Positions 27,339 to 35,880 of a DNA stretch of 52,361 bases are shown here, piece after piece. How positions within the stretch are numbered: the first letter of the stretch is position 1; every line of letters starts with the position of its first letter. Below the pieces are notes generated by a model that saw only the letters and a program-made list of their open reading frames with translations, searched no databases and was not told the origin of the DNA. Source of the DNA: CBDHHC01 sp050633205 (GTDB lineage: Bacteria; Pseudomonadota; Alphaproteobacteria; Rhizobiales; CBDHHC01). The DNA lies in contig JBOEGA010000013.1 in the NCBI GenBank assembly GCA_050633205.1, forward strand, positions 1 to 52,361, given 5' to 3'. Position numbers and translations under genes: made by a program.

Positions 27339-27911
27339 TTATGCCTGACCTCCTTTTTTCTTTTTCTTTTTGCCTTTAAGAAGAAGCATAACGCCAATTC
27401 CTGCAGTGAAAACCACGGTAACCTCTCCGAAAGTATCAAATCCCCGGTAACTGGCCAGCACCGCAGTGACTACATTGGGGATCGTTGTATCCTTGATAGA
27501 ATTCTGCAGATAATACGGAGCCACATGATTATGGACCGGAGTATCCGCTAATCCGAATGCCGGAAGGTCAATCGTTCCGTAAAGCAGTGCACCTGCCGTC
27601 ACAACAGAGACAAACAGTGGTAATATGATTGAATGTATCGGAGGAGCTTCTTCAACCTTTGTCAGAGATAAGGTTGCGAGCATCAGAACCGTTGCTATCC
27701 CGGCTCCGACAGATGCCTCGGTCATGGCAACATCCACTGCATCAAGCACAATCAGCACACTTGCCATAAGGAAGCTGTAAATCCCGCCAAGGATCACAAC
27801 TGCAAACAGGTTCTTTAGCCGGATAATTCCAATGGTAACAACTGCCATAAGGGTCAGCAGCACCATATTGATCAATAGAATTCCGACTGTTGAGTCAATG
27901 GTCATCCTCAC
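27339..27911 (-). CDS. MrpA C-terminal-like subunit (DUF4040/MbhDE type)
   Basis: A 190-residue protein that matches the C-terminal part of classical MrpA. A DUF4040 half has IGIIRLKNLFAVVILGGIYS and DVAMTEASVGAGIATVLM, and a second half has SYRGFDTFGEVTVVFTAGIGVMLLL. It ends in a lysine run (KGKKKKKKGG). Its presence as a separate gene shows that MrpA is split here into this part and the NuoL-like core at 23526. ATGA overlap with mrpG (27908-27911). Confidence 0.9.
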   Translation of the reverse strand: MRMTIDSTVGILLINMVLLTLMAVVTIGIIRLKNLFAVVILGGIYSFLMASVLIVLDAVDVAMTEASVGAGIATVLMLATLSLTKVEEAPPIHSIILPLFVSVVTAGALLYGTIDLPAFGLADTPVHNHVAPYYLQNSIKDTTIPNVVTAVLASYRGFDTFGEVTVVFTAGIGVMLLLKGKKKKKKGGQA

Positions 27912-28237
27912 CCCGCCTTGTCATCAGAAGATTGGTCACCAAGTACTGGCTTGACTTTGTCATGCAGCGCCGCCTGAGCCAGCGCATGAGAAACAACCGG
28001 ACTTGTAAACAAAAATAATAAAAACAGAACACCAAGTTTCAGGCTCACTATTGTGAATCCCGAATAAACTGCCATTCCCGCAAGCAGAAATCCTGCTCCC
28101 ATTGTATCTTTGATACCGGCAGCATGCATTCTTGTGAAAATATCTGGCATCCGTACAAGACCAATCCCGCCAACAAGAATAAAGAAAGCGCCAATAAGCA
28201 CCAGAACACCACTAACTATCTGATAAATATCACCCAT
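27908..28237 (-). CDS. mrpG: Na+/H+ antiporter subunit G
   Basis: A 109-residue three-helix MnhG-type subunit with the family stretch GGIGLVRMPDIFTRMHAAGIKDTMGAGF and TSPVVSHALAQAA. The start at 28237 (MGDIYQIVSG) fits the family length better than the upstream one at 28264 and overlaps mrpF by 8 bp. Confidence 0.94.
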   Translation of the reverse strand: MGDIYQIVSGVLVLIGAFFILVGGIGLVRMPDIFTRMHAAGIKDTMGAGFLLAGMAVYSGFTIVSLKLGVLFLLFLFTSPVVSHALAQAALHDKVKPVLGDQSSDDKAG

Positions 28238-28523
28238 TGCTGCTTTTCTCCTCTTCCCCATCATGGCTTAAATCTCCATGACGGAAGAACTTTAATACTG
28301 CAACCGTACCAATAAGATTGAGCAGGCCATATGTAATACCAATATCGAGAAATTCGGGGCGGTTCGTCATAAACCCGAATACCGCAAGCAGAAGAATGGA
28401 AAGTGTTCCAACTGCATTTCCGGCAAGAACGCGGTCAAAAACCGTAGGTCCCTTCAACGCGCGAATAACCGCAAGCGTCAATGAAACCAGTATGGCAACT
28501 GCTGCTGTAAAGAATATAATCAT
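28230..28523 (-). CDS. mrpF: Na+/H+ antiporter subunit F
   Basis: A 97-residue three-helix MnhF-type subunit. The family block is VIRALKGPTVFDRVLAGNAVGT, then PEFLDIGITYGLLNLIGTVAVLKFF. It overlaps mrpE by ATGA (28520-28523) and mrpG by 8 bp. Confidence 0.95.
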   Translation of the reverse strand: MIIFFTAAVAILVSLTLAVIRALKGPTVFDRVLAGNAVGTLSILLLAVFGFMTNRPEFLDIGITYGLLNLIGTVAVLKFFRHGDLSHDGEEEKSSNG

Positions 28524-29002
28524 TTGCTCCCCTCAAACTGACTGACACGTTTATCCATGCCTCCCGACTTCAGGTCGGCTGCTGTATCTTTTGTAAGTGC
28601 GTGGATTTCCAATTCGTTACCGTCTACTGCAACTGTGATAGTGCCAGGTGTAAGAGTGATAGAGTTTCCGTACACATTCACACCAACCCGTGTTTTCTGA
28701 CTGGCTTTCACCTTAAACATTGAAGGAGATATCGGCAGGCTCGGGCTTAAAATAACTTTGGTAACATGAAGGGTCGATTTTATAATCTCGATAATCAGCC
28801 AGGGCATATATGTCAGCGCACCCAGGAACAGATGAACAGGATGTCCCTCTTCATCAACCAGCCTCATTTTCCAGGCCAGAAATATGCACAATCCGATAGA
28901 GATCGCCGCATAAACAAAAAGTGTTGGATGATCAAAGCTGAACGGTCCGGAAAGTAATAACCAGAAACCGAAAAGAATAGCACCTAGACTGATATACCGC
29001 AT
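28520..29002 (-). CDS. mrpE: Na+/H+ antiporter subunit E
   Basis: A 160-residue MnhE-type subunit and first gene of the ten-gene operon. Two N-terminal helices are followed by the family block YMPWLIIEIIKSTLHVTKVIL and a soluble domain ending in SITLTPGTITVAVDGNELEIHAL. I chose ATG 29002 (MRYISLGAIL) because it gives normal family length and has GGGGGC upstream; the frame stays open to 29119. The order mrpE-F-G-A'-B-C-D resembles the Mrp modules of Mbh-type complexes. Confidence 0.93.
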   Translation of the reverse strand: MRYISLGAILFGFWLLLSGPFSFDHPTLFVYAAISIGLCIFLAWKMRLVDEEGHPVHLFLGALTYMPWLIIEIIKSTLHVTKVILSPSLPISPSMFKVKASQKTRVGVNVYGNSITLTPGTITVAVDGNELEIHALTKDTAADLKSGGMDKRVSQFEGSK

Positions 29003-29346
29003 ACCCAAAGCCCCCGCTGAAAGAAATGCTATGTCACCACAACTGTGGCAAACTATAGAGCTGACATTATACTTGGGATACAAAATGATACATGCGACAC
29101 CCTTGCACAAGAGACGCATGTTACAAGGCCATCTCTAATCTGTATTTCTAAGAATTTTGTTAACAAGATCAAGTCAGAACATAAATATGCACTACAAATT
29201 GTGACTGATAAGCACCATATTCTTATTTGCAAGTATGCAACACTTCATATTTTTTGTACTAAATGTAGGACTTGCCACAACATGCAGACATTTTAGTTTA
29301 AGAACAGTAGACTGCACCGGACATCACATACCAGAATGGTGATATT
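29003..29346. promoter_or_regulatory. Divergent promoter region between mrpE and msrB
   Basis: 344 bp, AT-rich, no gene. It must hold the promoter of the whole Mrp operon (minus) and of msrB (plus). An ACATGCG/CGCATGT inverted repeat (29090-29121, 18-nt spacer) and a smaller CCACA-AC-TGTGG palindrome near 29037-29048, about 40 bp before mrpE, are candidate regulator sites. Confidence 0.5.
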
Positions 29347-29766
29347 ATGACTAAAGACATAAAAAGTACTTTGACTGATTCTGATTGGAAAGAAAAGCTT
29401 ACCGGTGAACAGTACCGGATAACACGTAAACATGGTACGGAACGTGCTTTTTCTCATGAATACAATAATGAGAAACGCAATGGAAACTATAATTGTGTAT
29501 GTTGCGGAGCTGAATTGTTTTCATCTGACAGCAAATTCGACTCCGGCACCGGATGGCCAAGCTTTTTTCAGCCTGCCAGCCGGGAGGTTATCGGTGAACA
29601 TTCTGATAATACCTTGTTTATGAGAAGAACCGAAGTTCGGTGCAATGAATGTGATGCTCATCTTGGGCATGTGTTTGAAGATGGACCTCAACCGACTGGG
29701 TTACGTTATTGCATCAATGGTGTAGCTCTTGATTTTAAAGAACAAAAAGACACAGACAACAAATAG
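29347..29766 (+). CDS. msrB: Peptide-methionine (R)-S-oxide reductase
   Basis: Repairs oxidised methionine (R form) in proteins. A 139-residue full-length MsrB. Zinc cysteines are C50/C53 (YNCVCCGAEL) and C99/C102 (VRCNECDAHLGHVFEDG). The catalytic cysteine is C122 in LRYCINGVALDF. C52 in the first zinc motif is extra. Oligopeptidase B follows 42 bp downstream, so the two may share a transcript; sodB, another oxidative-stress gene, is 5.5 kb away. Confidence 0.96.
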   Translation: MTKDIKSTLTDSDWKEKLTGEQYRITRKHGTERAFSHEYNNEKRNGNYNCVCCGAELFSSDSKFDSGTGWPSFFQPASREVIGEHSDNTLFMRRTEVRCNECDAHLGHVFEDGPQPTGLRYCINGVALDFKEQKDTDNK

Positions 29767-29808
29767 ACTAGTTTGAATTTCGACACTACTTCGAGGGAAT
29801 ACCTAAAA

Positions 29809-31920
29809 ATGAGCTTTGACAAAAGTGAATATCTCACCGCTCCTATAGCACTCAAAAAACCCCTCACAACCTCCCATCATGGCATAGAGAAAACAGACCA
29901 GTACGCCTGGCTCCGTGCTGACAACTGGCAGGAGGTAATGCAGGCACCTGAAAAACTCGATCCGGAAATCAGAGAATATCTGGAAGCAGAAAATGCTTTT
30001 ACCGCTGCCACATTGGCAGATACTGAACCTTTACAGAAAACTCTGTTTGAAGAAATGAAGGGACGTATCAAGGAAGATGACTCCACAGTCCCGGCCCCAG
30101 ACGGACATTATGCATATTATGCAAAATATGAAATAGGCGGACAACACCCGATCTATTGCCGCCAGACACTGGACGGAGAAAACGAAACTGTCCTGCTTGA
30201 TGTAAACCAGCTGGCTGAGCCTCATAACTATTATAATGTTGGCGCCGTTGATCATTCCAATAACCATAAATATCTGGCCTACACCTATGATGATAAAGGC
30301 TCGGAATTCTACACACTACGCATAAAAGACCTTGAAACCGGTCAGCATCTGATTGATGAAATTACTGAAGTTTCAGGCGCTCCGGTCTGGAGTGCAGATG
30401 ACCAGACCCTGTTTTACGCAAAACTGAATGAAAACCACCGCCCGCAATGGATTTACCGCCACAAGGTCGGAACCACCTCCGATCAGGATGTAATCGTTTA
30501 TGAAGAAAGCGACCCCGGCTTTTTTGCCAGCGTGGATATCACTCACAGCCGTAAATTCATTCTGATAGACACATCAACACACGAAACAAATGAAACTTAC
30601 CTTATAGATGCCAATCAGCCTGAACTGGAACCACAGCTTGTCAGACCCAGAGAAGCAGAAGTACAGTATTCAGTCGAACACCACGGTGGCGGTGGATTTT
30701 ATGACCGTCTCATTATACTGACAAACCTTGGTGGCGCAGAAGACTTCAAAATTGTTGAAACACCTTTATCAGCAATGGATTCCTCCAACTGGTCAATTAT
30801 TGAAGACCACAAACCCGGCAGGCTTATTCAGGGCTTTTCCGTATTTAAGGAATTTCTTGTCCGCCAGGAAATCGAGGATGGCCTTCCTCGTATCGTGATC
30901 CGTAGCTGGATATATGCGGAAGAGCACAGCATTGAGTTTAAGGAGGAAGCCTACTCTCTGGGCCTGAATGGTGTATATGAATATAACACCGATACAATGC
31001 GCTTCAGCTATTCCTCAATGACCACCCCGGCACAGATCTATGACTACAACATGGATACGCAGGAACGTACCCTGCGCAAAACGGTCGAAGTACCAAGCGG
31101 TCATAACCCGGATGACTATGTAACCCGCAGAATGCTGGCCCCGGCCCATGATGGTGAAAGCGTACCTGTATCACTGCTCTACAGAAAAGACGCCCCCCGT
31201 GACGGATCTGCCCCAGTACTGCTTTATGGCTATGGCTCTTACGGCATGTCCATGCCCGCTTCATTTTCAACCGGCCGCCTGAGCCTCGTTGACCGCGGCT
31301 TTATCTACGCCATAGCCCATATACGCGGTGGCAAGGAGAAAGGCTTTGGCTGGTACAAACGCGGGCGCAGAGACCAGAAGATCAACACCTTTAAAGACTT
31401 CATCTCATGCGGCAATTACCTGGTTGAAACCGGAATGACCAAACGCGGAAATATCGTTGCACATGGCGGATCTGCAGGCGGATTATTGATGGGAGCCGTT
31501 GCGAATATGGCGCCTGATCTGTTCAGAGGCATTATTGCAGAAGTACCATTTGTCGACACCCTGACCACGATCCTTGACGACACACTGCCACTCACTCCAA
31601 TCGAATGGCCGGAATGGGGTAACCCCATTACCGACAAACAGGCCTATGAATGGATTGCTGAATATTCCCCATACGACAACGTTTGCAGGCAGGACTATCC
31701 GCATATTCTTGCACTGGCAGGACTGACTGATCCGCGTGTAACTTACTGGGAACCGGCCAAATGGGTTGCGAAGCTCAGAGAACTGAAATCAGACCAGAAC
31801 CTGCTGTTACTCAAAACCAATATGGATGCAGGACATGCCGGAGCCTCAGGCCGTTTCGATCGCCTGAAAGAAGTCGCATTATCTTACGCATTCGCACTGA
31901 AAGTCATTGAGATAGAGTAA
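29809..31920 (+). CDS. ptrB: Oligopeptidase B, S9 family
   Basis: Cytoplasmic prolyl-oligopeptidase-family serine peptidase that cuts small peptides after basic residues. A seven-bladed propeller (about residues 70-420) precedes an alpha/beta-hydrolase domain. The catalytic serine lies in AHGGSAGGLLMG, the aspartate in the LAGLTDPRVTYWEP block, and the histidine in NMDAGHAGASGRFD. The start ATG 29809 (MSFDKSEYL) has GAGGGA upstream; the frame opens at 29773 with a TTG, adding 12 residues, which I reject. The family length is about 700 residues, and this one has 703. Confidence 0.94.
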   Translation: MSFDKSEYLTAPIALKKPLTTSHHGIEKTDQYAWLRADNWQEVMQAPEKLDPEIREYLEAENAFTAATLADTEPLQKTLFEEMKGRIKEDDSTVPAPDGHYAYYAKYEIGGQHPIYCRQTLDGENETVLLDVNQLAEPHNYYNVGAVDHSNNHKYLAYTYDDKGSEFYTLRIKDLETGQHLIDEITEVSGAPVWSADDQTLFYAKLNENHRPQWIYRHKVGTTSDQDVIVYEESDPGFFASVDITHSRKFILIDTSTHETNETYLIDANQPELEPQLVRPREAEVQYSVEHHGGGGFYDRLIILTNLGGAEDFKIVETPLSAMDSSNWSIIEDHKPGRLIQGFSVFKEFLVRQEIEDGLPRIVIRSWIYAEEHSIEFKEEAYSLGLNGVYEYNTDTMRFSYSSMTTPAQIYDYNMDTQERTLRKTVEVPSGHNPDDYVTRRMLAPAHDGESVPVSLLYRKDAPRDGSAPVLLYGYGSYGMSMPASFSTGRLSLVDRGFIYAIAHIRGGKEKGFGWYKRGRRDQKINTFKDFISCGNYLVETGMTKRGNIVAHGGSAGGLLMGAVANMAPDLFRGIIAEVPFVDTLTTILDDTLPLTPIEWPEWGNPITDKQAYEWIAEYSPYDNVCRQDYPHILALAGLTDPRVTYWEPAKWVAKLRELKSDQNLLLLKTNMDAGHAGASGRFDRLKEVALSYAFALKVIEIE

Positions 31921-31959
31921 GATCTCATCACTTTATAAAGCTGTAACAAAACAACAAAC

Positions 31960-32010
31960 ACCTCTTTCAGGAGAACATCCCTCCCTGAAAGAGGTTCCCT
32001 GCCTCTTTCA
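31960..32010 (+). terminator. Three-armed repeat able to form alternative hairpins
   Basis: Arm 1 ACCTCTTTCAGG (31960-31971), arm 2 CCTGAAAGAGGT (31984-31995) and arm 3 CCTCTTTCA (32002-32010). Arm 2 pairs perfectly with arm 1 (12 bp) or with arm 3 (9 bp, followed by CTTTTCC), never both. It may simply be the terminator of ptrB, or an attenuator ahead of the next gene. A TATAAT lies just downstream at 32021-32026 and may be the -10 of the 32110 gene. Confidence 0.6.
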
Positions 32011-32109
32011 CTTTTCCGTGTATAATACCACTTGCAAGTTGATTGCCTGTCTCAACTCAACTACACACTTGGTAGCTAAACCATATAACCCTTCCTGCTG
32101 AGATTTTTA

Positions 32110-33522
32110 ATGAGGCAAAAACTATTGTACGTTCTGGTAATCCTGACTTTACTTGGTACAGTTTCTCTGTTTTTTCCCTCATCTGATAATTCTCAAAACT
32201 TTTGCTCAAAGATTTCTCAACACGGAATAACCTGGTATTTAAATGAGAAACGTCCTTGCGGGCAGTTTGCAAATAAAGACTGGTGGATACTGGGCCCGGT
32301 TGTTATCAGTCGCATAACTCCTGATTATAATAACGGGCGCAACGGCTGGACCGTTAATCCGGAAAAACCTGTAAACGCTTACGACAACCGCATCCCGCGT
32401 AACAGCTTCATTGAAACAGAAATCCCGGCTCTTCCGTTTAAGGCAACGGCTGACCAGTCTATCGTAAAATCCGTATCAGACGTTAATGGCAAATGCAGAA
32501 AATCTGACAGTCAGAAACACCCCTGTTACCTCAAAACAGTTGCCGTGCTGACTATTCTTGGAAAAATTCCGGAAGATCGTGGAAAAACAATTTTTCGCCC
32601 ACCGTATACAGGTACCGCAAAGCCCCTGTACTCGGTTAAAAAACTGAAAACAGATTTATTACCGTCCTTACCTAAAGTTAAAAATGCACCAACATTGCAA
32701 TGGGTGGAAAAGGAATTTTCCCGCGTCAGGTTTGACCACTGGAATTCCTGGACTGGCAGATATATGCACCCTGTCGGTAATATGCCCCAATATGGTTCAA
32801 ACATCGCAATTTCAACGAATGAAGCTGCCTTGCGGTTAATGCTCAAAGACCCGCTAAAACGCAAAAGGAAAGCACTCATTTCCTATATTCAGGCTGGTAT
32901 TGATTATTACCACATGATGAAATCAGGGGTGAACTGGAGAGCTAATGGCGGCCATATGGCAGGACGGAAACTACCCATTGTTTTTGCAGCCATACTTCTG
33001 GACCACCCGGAAATGAAGCAGGACATTGCCAATGCCCCTTCCTACACATTCAGCGAAGATGATCATACTTATTTCGGAAACAACAATATTGCACTTTTCG
33101 GTCAGGAATGCGGAGAAAAAGGCTACTGGCTCCGCGAGTTAAAAGGCAGGGGCAAAAGGGACTGCCGTGACCCTTATGGATATATCGATGGTGGTGGCTC
33201 CGAAATCGGTGCTGCTTATCAGACATGCTGTACAGCCCACGCATATAAGGGCGCTGCATTGGCAGCCAGACTGTTACCTGGTGGACAAGACATATGGAAC
33301 CATAAACCCTTCTTCAGATATGTAGACCGCTGGGTAGATCACGGCGTATGGGCATCTCCTGATCCCTGTAGTTTCAAAGCACCGGAACAGTTTTCCGGGC
33401 AGTGTGTCAGCGGATCCGGACGCTTCACAGACAAACATGGCAAAGGCGCTGATACCGGTTATTATCAAAGCACTTTCGTCAACACCATGTGGAATGCCTA
33501 TCACTCCGGACTATCCATGTAA
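32110..33522 (+). CDS. Secreted or membrane-anchored protein of unknown function
   Basis: A 470-residue protein with an N-terminal hydrophobic segment (KLLYVLVILTLLGTVSLFF), so exported or anchored. The N-terminal part has the block GITWYLNEKRPCGQFANKDWWILGPVV then GRNGWTVNPEKP, which I recall from uncharacterised marine-bacterial proteins, often multidomain. The C-terminal half is helical (AALRLMLKDPLKRKRKALISYIQAGIDYY, ANGGHMAGRKLPIVFAAILLDHP), like the alpha/alpha toroids of polysaccharide lyases and glycosidases. Cysteines are many (about 12) and probably paired. A carbohydrate-active role is an inference only. It is convergent with the RTX gene. Confidence 0.8.
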   Translation: MRQKLLYVLVILTLLGTVSLFFPSSDNSQNFCSKISQHGITWYLNEKRPCGQFANKDWWILGPVVISRITPDYNNGRNGWTVNPEKPVNAYDNRIPRNSFIETEIPALPFKATADQSIVKSVSDVNGKCRKSDSQKHPCYLKTVAVLTILGKIPEDRGKTIFRPPYTGTAKPLYSVKKLKTDLLPSLPKVKNAPTLQWVEKEFSRVRFDHWNSWTGRYMHPVGNMPQYGSNIAISTNEAALRLMLKDPLKRKRKALISYIQAGIDYYHMMKSGVNWRANGGHMAGRKLPIVFAAILLDHPEMKQDIANAPSYTFSEDDHTYFGNNNIALFGQECGEKGYWLRELKGRGKRDCRDPYGYIDGGGSEIGAAYQTCCTAHAYKGAALAARLLPGGQDIWNHKPFFRYVDRWVDHGVWASPDPCSFKAPEQFSGQCVSGSGRFTDKHGKGADTGYYQSTFVNTMWNAYHSGLSM

Positions 33523-33527
33523 CGAAA

Positions 33528-33552
33528 CCGGCAACAGCACTGCCATTGCCGG
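33528..33552 (-). terminator. Hairpin between convergent genes, likely terminating the RTX transcript
   Basis: CCGGCAA (33528-33534) pairs with TTGCCGG (33546-33552) around 11 nt. On the minus strand it is followed by TTTCGTT, a modest T-tract, so it better serves the RTX gene, whose stop is 12 bp away. Confidence 0.55.
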
Positions 33553-33563
33553 CCAGAGAGTGT

Positions 33564-34880
33564 TTATGCCAAAACAACATCAAACTCATGCAGATCAGAA
33601 AGATCCATATTCGACAGCCTGATATCGTTACCTCCACCAAGATCAAGAACCGCATCGGCTCCATCCTGATAGGAATTGCTCATCAATGTCTGAAAGTCAG
33701 GAATGCCAAATCCGTCAAGGATTATGAGATCCGCAAACTCGGCATCACCTTCAAAATCTGCGATGACATCATGACCATTTCCGGCAAAGAAAATAAACCA
33801 GTCATAGCCATCACCTCCAAACATCACATCATTCCCGGCGCTATCAAAGAAAGTATCATCACCTGAACCAGCAACGATATAGTCATCACCCTCTCCACCA
33901 TCAAAGCAATTATCACCGTCACCTCCGTAAATCGTGTCATTTCCAGTACCACCGGCCATGCAGTCATTACCGTCACCGCCATACATTTCGTCATTGCCTT
34001 CATCGCCATACATCATGTCATGGCCATCACCGCCAATGAGCACATCATTGCCCTCACCACCATGAAGTTCATCATCATCTTCGCGCCCATACAGAATATC
34101 TACATCCAGGCCGCCATAAATCAGATCATTCCCGTCATTTCCGGTAAGTATATCGGAACCTTCCCCGCCATACATCGTGTCAGCGCCACTGCCTCCATGA
34201 AAGACATCAGCCCCTTCTCCACCATGCATTTCATCATCACCGCTATCGCCGTTCAGCTCATCATCTCCTGCTCCTCCAAACAGGGTATCATCACCTGAAC
34301 CTCCTATAAGCACGTCATGACCATCATCTCCATTCAGGGTATCATGCCCGGCCTTTCCGTATAAAAGATCATCTCCTTCTCCCCCCGAAAGACTGTCATT
34401 CCCCTGGCCTCCGAAAAGACGGTCATTACCAACCCCTCCGAAAAGGAAATCATCCCCCTCACCACCAAACACACTGTCGTCTCCCTCTCCTCCATACACA
34501 TAGTCAGTACCGCTTCCTCCATAGAGTTCGTCGTTTCCTTCATCTCCATAAAGGGTATCATCATCCTGACCTCCCATAAGGGTGTCATTTCCCAGACCAC
34601 CATATAGTATATCGTTACCTTGCTTTCCCCTTAGACTGTCATCACCTGAACCACCGTAAAGGGTATCATCTCCCTGTCCTCCGTTCAGGCTATCCTCACC
34701 ATCTCCCCCATAGAGAGTGTCGTCACCCTGCCCTCCATCAATACTGTCATTGCCAGCTTCACCGCTTAGATTATCATTTCCTCCATTGCCATATATTTCG
34801 TCACCTCCCTCCCCTCCCAGAATTATGTCGTCCCCTGCTGTACCGATAAGAATGTCGTCATCATTTGTTCCCTGGATCAT
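33564..34880 (-). CDS. RTX calcium-binding protein, type I secretion substrate
   Basis: A 438-residue secreted protein made almost wholly of RTX nonapeptides (GGxGxDxUx). Forty consecutive nonapeptides run from residue 4 to 363 without a break, forming a calcium-stabilised beta-roll. The last 75 residues (FFAGNGHDVIADFEGDAEFA... ending DLHEFDVVLA) are the usual RTX C-terminal cap with an uncleaved T1SS signal. There is no enzymatic or adhesive N-terminal domain and no signal peptide. Two cysteines occur within repeats 34 and 36 (NDCMA, DNCFD), odd for RTX proteins. GGGAG precedes the ATG. No ABC exporter or membrane-fusion gene is nearby. Confidence 0.93.
   Translation of the reverse strand: MIQGTNDDDILIGTAGDDIILGGEGGDEIYGNGGNDNLSGEAGNDSIDGGQGDDTLYGGDGEDSLNGGQGDDTLYGGSGDDSLRGKQGNDILYGGLGNDTLMGGQDDDTLYGDEGNDELYGGSGTDYVYGGEGDDSVFGGEGDDFLFGGVGNDRLFGGQGNDSLSGGEGDDLLYGKAGHDTLNGDDGHDVLIGGSGDDTLFGGAGDDELNGDSGDDEMHGGEGADVFHGGSGADTMYGGEGSDILTGNDGNDLIYGGLDVDILYGREDDDELHGGEGNDVLIGGDGHDMMYGDEGNDEMYGGDGNDCMAGGTGNDTIYGGDGDNCFDGGEGDDYIVAGSGDDTFFDSAGNDVMFGGDGYDWFIFFAGNGHDVIADFEGDAEFADLIILDGFGIPDFQTLMSNSYQDGADAVLDLGGGNDIRLSNMDLSDLHEFDVVLA
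33792..34871 (-). repeat. 27-bp tandem repeats encoding 40 RTX nonapeptides
   Basis: The coding repeats keep an exact 9-codon register for 1080 bp. Adjacent units differ at the DNA level, so they are old and diverged rather than recently amplified, apart from closely similar units such as the two GGQGDDTLY copies (repeats 6 and 8). Confidence 0.85.
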
Positions 34881-35254
34881 AAGATAACTCCCTGATTAAA
34901 GGTAAAGTTAGAGAGCTCCGGCTGAAAAGTCAGATAGAAAAGGTAGGTTGGAAAGATAGAAAAGGGTGCTCAAAATTCAGCCTCACTCGTATGGAACCCT
35001 GAATCCTACGGACAATTTGCTAACAATAAATGTGAGGATGAAATAGCTATTGTTCTAATTTGTAATAAAAAATGCTCTTATTTTGCAGATATATTTATTC
35101 TAACCTGTTTAAATATAGAATAAATTTATAAATTCTGGCATGGGTGGTTAAAATGCCCTCCCCCCTGCACAATATCAAGTCTTGCCTAATCGGGCTTGCA
35201 GGTCTAATTTCAGCCCCAGTCAATTGAATCGCAACACATAAAGGGAGAATCCAT
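34881..35254. promoter_or_regulatory. Divergent region between RTX gene and sodB
   Basis: 374 bp, AT-rich, no gene. ATTTATTCTA (35093-35102) and TAGAATAAAT (35116-35125) form a perfect 10-bp inverted repeat with a 13-nt spacer, 130 bp before sodB. It could be an operator for an iron or redox regulator; the sequence does not match a consensus I can name. The sodB ribosome site AAAGGGAG ends the region. Confidence 0.5.
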
Positions 35255-35857
35255 ATGGCTTTCGAACTTCCTGAGCTACCATACGCATATGACGCTCTTG
35301 ATCCATACATGTCAAAAGAGACTCTTGAGTTTCACCACGACAAACACCACAACGCCTATGTAACAACAGGCAACACACTGGCTGCAGAAGCTGGTCTGTC
35401 TGACAAATCTCTTGAAGAGATCATCCAGGCGTCTTACGGCACAAATGCTCCGCTATTCAACAACGCTGGCCAGCATTACAACCACATCCACTTCTGGAAC
35501 TGGATGAAACCAAACGGCGGCGGCACAAGCCTTCCAGGTGCTCTTGAAACAAAAATCAATGAAGACCTTGGCGGATACGCAGCATTCAAAGACGCTTTCG
35601 TTAAAGCTGGTATGACACAATTCGGTTCTGGCTGGTGCTGGCTTGTTATCAACAAGGACGGCAAGCTTGAAGTAACCAAAACGCCAAATGGTGAAAACCC
35701 GCTTGTACACGGTGCGAAACCAATTCTTGGTTGTGATGTCTGGGAACACTCTTATTACATCGACTACCGCAATGCGCGCCCTAAATATCTTGAAGCTTTC
35801 GTAGACAACCTGATCAACTGGGACTACGTGGCAGAGATGTTTGAAGCTGCAAGCTAA
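35255..35857 (+). CDS. sodB: Iron superoxide dismutase
   Basis: Converts superoxide to oxygen and peroxide in the cytoplasm. A 200-residue Fe/Mn SOD with metal ligands H27 (EFHHDKHH), H77 (QHYNHIHFW), D161 and H165 (GCDVWEHSYYIDY). The glutamine in NNAGQH (Q73) takes the place used by iron-type enzymes, while the position used by the manganese-type glutamine is glycine (TPNGENP). So iron is the likely metal. Codon use is highly biased, suggesting strong expression. It has an excellent ribosome site. Confidence 0.97.
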   Translation: MAFELPELPYAYDALDPYMSKETLEFHHDKHHNAYVTTGNTLAAEAGLSDKSLEEIIQASYGTNAPLFNNAGQHYNHIHFWNWMKPNGGGTSLPGALETKINEDLGGYAAFKDAFVKAGMTQFGSGWCWLVINKDGKLEVTKTPNGENPLVHGAKPILGCDVWEHSYYIDYRNARPKYLEAFVDNLINWDYVAEMFEAAS

Positions 35858-35880
35858 AACGCTTTCTGACTAATCTGAAC

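Noticed and set aside
33792..34871. Regular 27-bp periodicity suggesting a CRISPR or satellite array
   Set aside because: The period is exactly nine codons of RTX consensus in an open frame, with no unique spacers.
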